From NCBI GenBank assembly GCA_025766275.1, contig JAFKAC010000001.1, positions 3,224,001-3,288,000 of the forward strand: DNA of 64,000 bases. Direction: 5' to 3'. A program made the translations under genes and the position numbers. A model generated the notes under the pieces. It was not told where the DNA came from. It was given only the letters and a program-made list of their open reading frames with translations, and made no database searches. Source of the stretch: Lactarius indigo. Lineage: Eukaryota; Basidiomycota; Agaricomycetes; Russulales; Russulaceae. Below, piece by piece: positions 59,119 to 64,000 of this stretch (position 1 is its first letter; each line of letters opens with the position of its first letter).

Positions 59119-59549
59119 CTGGTCTGGCAGGAAGCGTGGGACAATTATATTTTATGTTTACAACCCTCACCACGGCTCATGCGCATCGCGGGAGCAACTC
59201 TTTGCCTCTTCCTTTCATTTGTGGCTCAGGGTACCGGTGGGCGAGGGAATATCGAGTCTTGTTCGCAATTAAGCCGGAGCGCCCCTTGACCTCTACGTTT
59301 CTTTCGTACGCATGGGGGGTGCTTGACTATGCCGTTCACACATTCACCGTACTTTGTAAGTAGTCAACTGATGTGAATACAATGCACATGCTGTGCTTTA
59401 GCCCTTCAAAATACCTGGGCCCTCGTCGGGCATCACCAAGTTCTTATTCTCGGACTCTCGATCGGCGACAATTAGGTCGTGCCATGCGTCCGTATTTATA
59501 GCTTCGAGCCACCGTGGCACAACTTGCATCGCCACTTTCCTGCAACGCC
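59119..59549. promoter_or_regulatory. Divergent intergenic region ADE2/unknown gene
   Basis: About 430 bases between the starts of ADE2 (minus) and the small unrecognised gene (plus). It contains AT-rich stretches near 59145-59160, possibly core promoter. No TGACTC Gcn4-type site was noted inside the interval. Confidence 0.4.
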
Positions 59550-60335
59550 ATGAGGACGTTCACAGTGAGTTCTTGCCCTCTGCCACCAACCCCTCGACTC
59601 AAATACCAATATCTCGCGCGTGCAGGCATTCGACCTCGCGCACCCCGCTCGACCGACACCCTCCGTCTCCCCTCCTCGCTCTCTCGAGTGGCACATGGTT
59701 TTCCAGCCATTCAAGGTCATCGCCAACCGGCTCGCGCATTTCTTGTCATGCCTCCGCCTCCCCAACCCTCTTGGGCGGATTAGGATTAGCCTCTGGAACT
59801 TCCTCCAGCAGGACTGGGGCGCTATAGGCATTACCAGTCCTTGGCCGAAGAGCAAAAATGGTGGGACGAGTCAGCACGAACACGAGCGGCTTTCTTTGCG
59901 AGCTCCGATGCCCGCCACAGGGCGTGTCGGTGGTGCGCATGGATGCATCAGTCCCGTCCCGCTGATCACGTATTACGTCCCGCGGCTGCTGCCAGCATAC
60001 CGAGATCACTCAAGCCGCCGCGTGGACGACGCAGCGAGCGAACGCGAGCTGACGCCGTCCGTTTATCAAAAGTGGCACAGACTGGTGTACCCACATGAGG
60101 TACGGCCCTCCGCTCTCATCGTAAGCCGTGACTAACGATATGGGCTCTGCAGACCCCGCCTTTGCGCCGAGAGGCCGCAAAGATAATCCGCTACCTCAGC
60201 ACGCGCGACCGCCAGGAGATCACGCGCATGGCTCGTCTCGTCACTGATGAGGCAGCAGCGCAAAAAGGCTTCTCCCCGTCACCCGCATACCAGGACCTTT
60301 GGGCGAGCTGGCTCCAATGCAAAGCCCTGATCTAA
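59550..60335 (+). CDS. Unrecognised small protein
   Basis: No family recognised. A five-codon first exon (MRTFT) ends at donor gtgagt and joins AFDLAHPARPTPSVSPPRSL in phase; a second intron after VYPHE (about 60098-60153) joins TPPLRREAAKIIRYLSTRDR. The middle includes LEWHMVFQPFKVIANRLAHF and LGRIRISLWNFLQQDWGAIG, hydrophobic and basic, perhaps membrane-associated or mitochondrial. The C-terminal part is a charged helix, RQEITRMARLVTDEAAAQKG then YQDLWASWLQCKALI. Consistent splicing supports a real gene of about 225 residues. GRC3 lies convergent about 110 bases away. Confidence 0.6.
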
Positions 60336-60447
60336 CGATTGTTTTCGAATGACCCCTTTGGTTGACTTTGTACATGTATCGGTGTAGCATTGGTGTAGCA
60401 TCACAGATAGACTTACAATAACAGCACCTAGACGATCTAAAAGTAAC

Positions 60448-62649
60448 TTACATTTGCGCGCGACGCATGATGTTCCGCCGTACCCGTCGCCGCTCGCCGC
60501 CCGCACCAGTGCTGCGACCCCAACTTAAGAACGGCACGTCGTCTGCGCCTACCTGCTCGCCATCGGTGCTGCGGAAGTCCAGCCAACCCCACACGGGGAG
60601 CCGCAGTTCGCCCATTACCAGAACTCGGGCGTTCACCAGAGTCCCCGGCGGCACGGGCGTGAGCAGCTGGAGCTTGGACCCGTCGCTTGACACGCCCCGC
60701 ACGAGCCCGAGCCCGAGGCAGTTCGAGCTCGCAGGATCCGGCGGCGGCGCACCGGGCGTGTAGAGCTCCTCGCCGTCAGAACGAGACGGCGCTGTATCGG
60801 AGACGAGCGCGACAAGCGCGCCAGCTAACACGCGCACCAATTCCGTGCTGACGACGTCCTCGGCACCGGCACCGGTGAGTACGATGCGATCGAGCGCGAG
60901 CTGCGACGTCAGTTCGTACGGCGGCTGCGCACAGAGGGGCAGGTTGGTGTCCCATGCGGAGGCGGTTGCCTGCTGGAGGGGAGCTAAATGCGCGGGGTCG
61001 GGGAAGACGGCGTGGAAATAGGAGAGGAGGGAGAGCGCCCGGTGGTCGGCCGCAGTGAACCGCGGCGAGGGCGTGACGGGCTCTAAGGTGTGCAGCCGTG
61101 GCCCGTGTAGTTCGGTGCCGTCGCCATCAGGTGGGATGGTGTCGAATGTGAAGATATCTGTGGGTTGGAGCATCTCTTCTATTCGTCGCGCAAGGTCGAT
61201 ACCGAGGCCCTTCGTCCAACCCATGGTATTTACAACTAGTGGGATGATGTCCATAATGCGATTGTCCTCGCTATCATCCTCAACACCTACAAACGAGGTC
61301 GCATATTGAAGGTCCAAGCGATAGGTTTCGACCAATGCTTGAATGGCTTGCAGGTAGTGTGATGGGGAAGAACGCGGGTTATCTGCGCCAACATAGTGCG
61401 CTTGATGGGGGAGCGTGGGGTGGGTAAAGGGCGGACCAAAAATAGGACGCTCGACGATATTCAGGGCTACCATTCCACCGGGGGTGAACTCAGACTGGCC
61501 GATGTCGCATTCAAGGAAGGCCACCTTCGGTATCTAGAAACGAGTTAGTAAGGTACGCGAGCTCACTTCAATTGCTAGGCGCGCGCACCGGGAAATTAGC
61601 CTGTTGACGAGTGTGCGCGCGAATGTGCTCTTCCCGGAATTTTTCTGCCCCTTAACCAGAAGGACTAACGGTTTGGAAACAGTCTCGGCTGACGAAGAAA
61701 ATAGTGACCCGGATAGAGCGGCTTCCCAGGATGGTAATAACCGGAAGGCCCGCAGTCCACGCACGGTCTGGATAGTCTAGCGGGCCCGTGTAAAAAAAAA
61801 AAAGTTCTCGAGGAACGAACGACTTACAAAATGGACGCCTCGCAGAGGTGAAACAGGGATTCCCTTGGGATGTACGTCGTCAAAAACACCTTCGAAAGTA
61901 CGCACGATGCGTCCGAGGCTATCAACACCAGTTTGCAGTTCCTGCAACACGATCACGACGTCGCCTTCGTCGACACTGCTGAGTATTCGAGCAGGGATAT
62001 CAGATGGCGATTTTGAAGACTCTCCGCGAGCAGCGAGCGCCTGAATTACAGGAATTGGGGACGAATACGGCGCAAAGACCTGATGGACAATCTGGGAAGG
62101 ACGGAGAATTGTCCCTAGTAGGGAAATCGAGCCACGGAGAACACACAGACGATATGTGCCCACGAAAGATACCGTCGCAGATGGAAAGAGCACCAAGGCA
62201 ACAGCAGGCCCGCTCAAGCCCAGAGATGACCCTTCGCCTTCGGAAAGTTGAAACACGTTCTGGTCGGGGGAAGGCCGATATGTAGACAGAAGCTCAGGTT
62301 CTTCATTTTTGAGATGGTTATTGGAAGATGTGAACCGTGGAAGCTCAGAAAGAGGCATTTCGCTTGCGTCGGACGCATCATCATCAGAGTCGAAGATGAG
62401 GCGACTGGGAGACCATGCTTTCTTTTGCTCTGGCTGGGCAGGTTGGGATGGTGTAACGTCTTCGTGATCCAAGTCAATGGACATGCCCGAGTCATCGTCG
62501 GTGTAGGATGTCAATGGACCTGTCCCGGAATCATGTTTCTTTTCTGAGCGCGACCTTTTTCTCTGTTTCGCGCGATGAGACTGTCTACGTTTCGTAGAAA
62601 TTGGCAGGTTTTGTCGACGTGCCTTGCGCGCAGCGATGGCGCTAAGCAT
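60448..62649 (-). CDS. GRC3: Polynucleotide 5'-hydroxyl-kinase Grc3/NOL9-like
   Basis: Nucleolar Clp1/Grc3-family kinase that phosphorylates the 5' end left by Las1 cleavage in ITS2 during pre-60S rRNA processing. The start is MLSAIAARKARRQNLPISTK, with a basic and acidic disordered N-terminus (KRRQSHRAKQRKRSRSEKK). A beta-rich N domain follows: FVGTYRLCVLRGSISLLGTI, FAPYSSPIPVI and VVIVLQELQTGVDSLG. After an intron containing a T12 run (61794-61805 region) come TIQTVRGLRAFRLLPSWEAA and the kinase P-loop LLVKGQKNSGKSTFARTLVN, then VAFLECDIGQSEFTPGGMVA (Walker B with the DxGQ clasp) and PLVVNTMGWTKGLGIDLARR. The protein ends RRVRRNIMRRAQM. MVVRVKSK at 62724 is a longer possible start. The frame is intact. 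Confidence 0.92.
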
Positions 62650-62799
62650 GAGCGGATGCTGGCTCAGGCACACGGAAAGACGGACACGGGGACGCGGCAA
62701 CTTGGACTTGACCCTCACAACCACTCTACTCTTCTCCGCTGTCTCTCTTTATTCTTCGTTCCTCTTTTCTCTTTCTCATTCAAAACAGTCCCTCGTTAT
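62650..62799. promoter_or_regulatory. Divergent promoter GRC3/BUD14-like
   Basis: The two start codons are about 150 bases apart, with a pyrimidine-rich stretch at about 62730-62790 leading to the plus-strand ATG. Confidence 0.4.
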
Positions 62800-64000
62800 A
62801 TGGACCCTGGTTCCCCGCGTAGACCCCAGCGGCAGGACACCTTCGACTTACGTGGGACTATGGTCACAGACGAACACTCCCAGCTACACATACACAGTGA
62901 GACCTATCCTTCCGACGAAGAACACTCAATGCTCGAGGACGACTCTGATCAAGACGAGCGTGATGGCGACTATGCCGACGACGACGACCGTTCTTCCTCC
63001 CTTTCCATACCCAATGAATCAATCGATTTTGATCTGGTCTACTCGTTACACAGCTTCGCTGCAACCGTTGAAGGCCAAGCAAGCGTCGTGAAAGGTGACA
63101 GCCTCGTCTTGATGGACGATAGCAATAGCTACTGGTGGCTCGTTCGCGTTCTAAAAACGCAAGAGATTGGTTACATACCCGCCGAAAATATTGAGACGCC
63201 CTTCGAGCGTCTCGCTAGGCTCAATAAACATCGCAATGTCGATGTATGCCCTCTATTATGTCGCTTGCTTTTACCCGCTAATACCTGTTACCGTAGCTCG
63301 CTTCGGCCACGCAAGCGGAGATGCAGGAGGGTGGCCACTTCCGCATCAACATGCCTTCGCGCGCCGGTTCTAGTCAGCAGACCCCATCCCCTACGTCCGG
63401 TGGCGCCGGTGCTCGCTCACGGCAACATGCACGGCGCTCCGTCATTTTTAGGCCTGCTCTTCAGGTTCACCGCTATCCTCCTGCCGTCTGGGGAGACGAC
63501 GAAGAGGAAGATGACGATGACGAATGGGATGTCGGCGGCTACGAGGACGAGGATCCTGCCTTAGCGGAGGAGGCCATGTTGGCAGAGCAGGAACGCCGCG
63601 GGACCGGAGGTGGAGATTCGGATGACGGCATGAGCTGGGAAGAGGCGCTTCCAGACCCGTCGCGGGCTCGCATACTGGCTGCTGCAGAGGATCAACGACG
63701 CCAACAAGAACATCACGCCCAGCAACTACAGCAGCAGCAATTCCAGCAACGTCAGGAAGCGGAGGAGCAAGCCGCGCAACAACAGCAGCAACGCCAGCAG
63801 ATCGAAGAGCAACGTCGCCAGCAGCAACTCATAGCTCAGTCGATGGCTCGCCCGACGCCTGACACAGTCACCCAGAGGTCAGCTGGTCTTTCCATTCACA
63901 CATCGGGCTCTCGCGAACAACTGGTTCCGCTGCAAGAGACTTCCGCTTCCGTTTCTCCTTCCACCCCAAGCACGTCTCGTTCTATGGACCCTGCTGATGC
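62800..64000 (+). CDS. BUD14: BUD14-like SH3 protein, C-terminus beyond window
   Basis: Homologue of fungal Bud14, an SH3 protein that regulates formins and protein phosphatase 1 in cell polarity. The start is MDPGSPRRPQRQDTFDLRGT, then an acidic segment (EDDSDQDERDGDYADDDD). The SH3 domain is IDFDLVYSLHSFAATVEGQA, VVKGDSLVLMDDSNSYWWLV and RVLKTQEIGYIPAENIETPF, with ALYDY-like, WW and Pro positions filled. ERLARLNKHRNVD ends the exon; an intron (about 63244-63297) joins LASATQAEMQEGGHFRINMP. An acidic segment (DDEEEDDDDEWDVGGY) and a long Gln-rich coiled-coil (about 63690-63840) follow. The gene continues past 64000. Confidence 0.88.

Noticed and set aside
63690..63840. CAG-rich repeat
   Set aside because: It encodes the Gln-rich coiled coil of the BUD14-like protein; not a separate microsatellite feature.
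1..64000. CRISPR arrays, bacterial operons, insertion sequences
   Set aside because: No spaced short repeats, no Shine-Dalgarno-like gene starts and no transposase ORFs; all evidence is for a fungal nuclear genome.

Overview
The window looks like nuclear DNA of a basidiomycete fungus, most likely an Agaricomycete (mushroom-forming). The evidence is that most genes are cut by many short GT-AG introns of about 45-70 nt, that all recognisable proteins are fungal eukaryotic types, and that there is a secreted laccase, secreted S10 carboxypeptidases and an S53 sedolisin relic typical of such fungi. Genus cannot be told from sequence alone. There are no bacterial features, CRISPR arrays, recognisable transposons or tRNA genes.

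Layout. 1-12.8 kb: a Yta7/ATAD2-type AAA ATPase (minus, running off the left edge), a cytosolic GH85 endo-beta-N-acetylglucosaminidase (minus), then the convergent pair RNA14 (plus) and HRP1/NAB4 (minus), two physically interacting mRNA 3'-end processing factors. 13-21.8 kb: an accessory region built from a roughly 3.2 kb tandem duplication, each copy carrying a secreted S10 serine carboxypeptidase (minus) and its promoter, with a third decayed promoter copy between them. 21.8-30.8 kb: the PLP-synthase glutaminase (Sno/PdxT), an unassigned protein with a p31comet-like stretch, a broken S53 sedolisin relic, a nodulin-like MFS transporter and a Pcd1-like NUDIX CoA diphosphatase. 31-42 kb: a large WD40 plus inositol-polyphosphate 5-phosphatase fusion, a SAMHD1-like HD phosphohydrolase, a PPR-like mitochondrial protein and an unrecognised conserved-looking protein. 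42.4-44.7 kb: a laccase. 45.7-57 kb: three head-to-tail RNA/ribosome genes, TCF25/Rqc1, SMN and URB1/Npa1, only about 175 bp apart. 57-64 kb: ADE2 (AIR carboxylase), an unrecognised small protein, GRC3 (polynucleotide 5'-kinase for ITS2 processing) and a BUD14-like SH3 protein running off the right edge.

Functional themes: mRNA 3'-end formation (RNA14, HRP1), ribosome biogenesis and quality control (URB1, GRC3, TCF25), snRNP assembly (SMN), nucleotide metabolism (ADE2, SAMHD1, NUDIX) and secreted degradative enzymes (S10 pair, laccase, sedolisin relic). I see no gene cluster that amounts to a new biological system. The most notable sequence-level signals are several reading-frame breaks, each sitting in a short homopolymer inside housekeeping genes (RNA14, HRP1, URB1 twice, perhaps the MFS gene), which point to base-level assembly errors, and the S10 duplication in which one copy has lost the glutamate of its GESYAG active-site motif.
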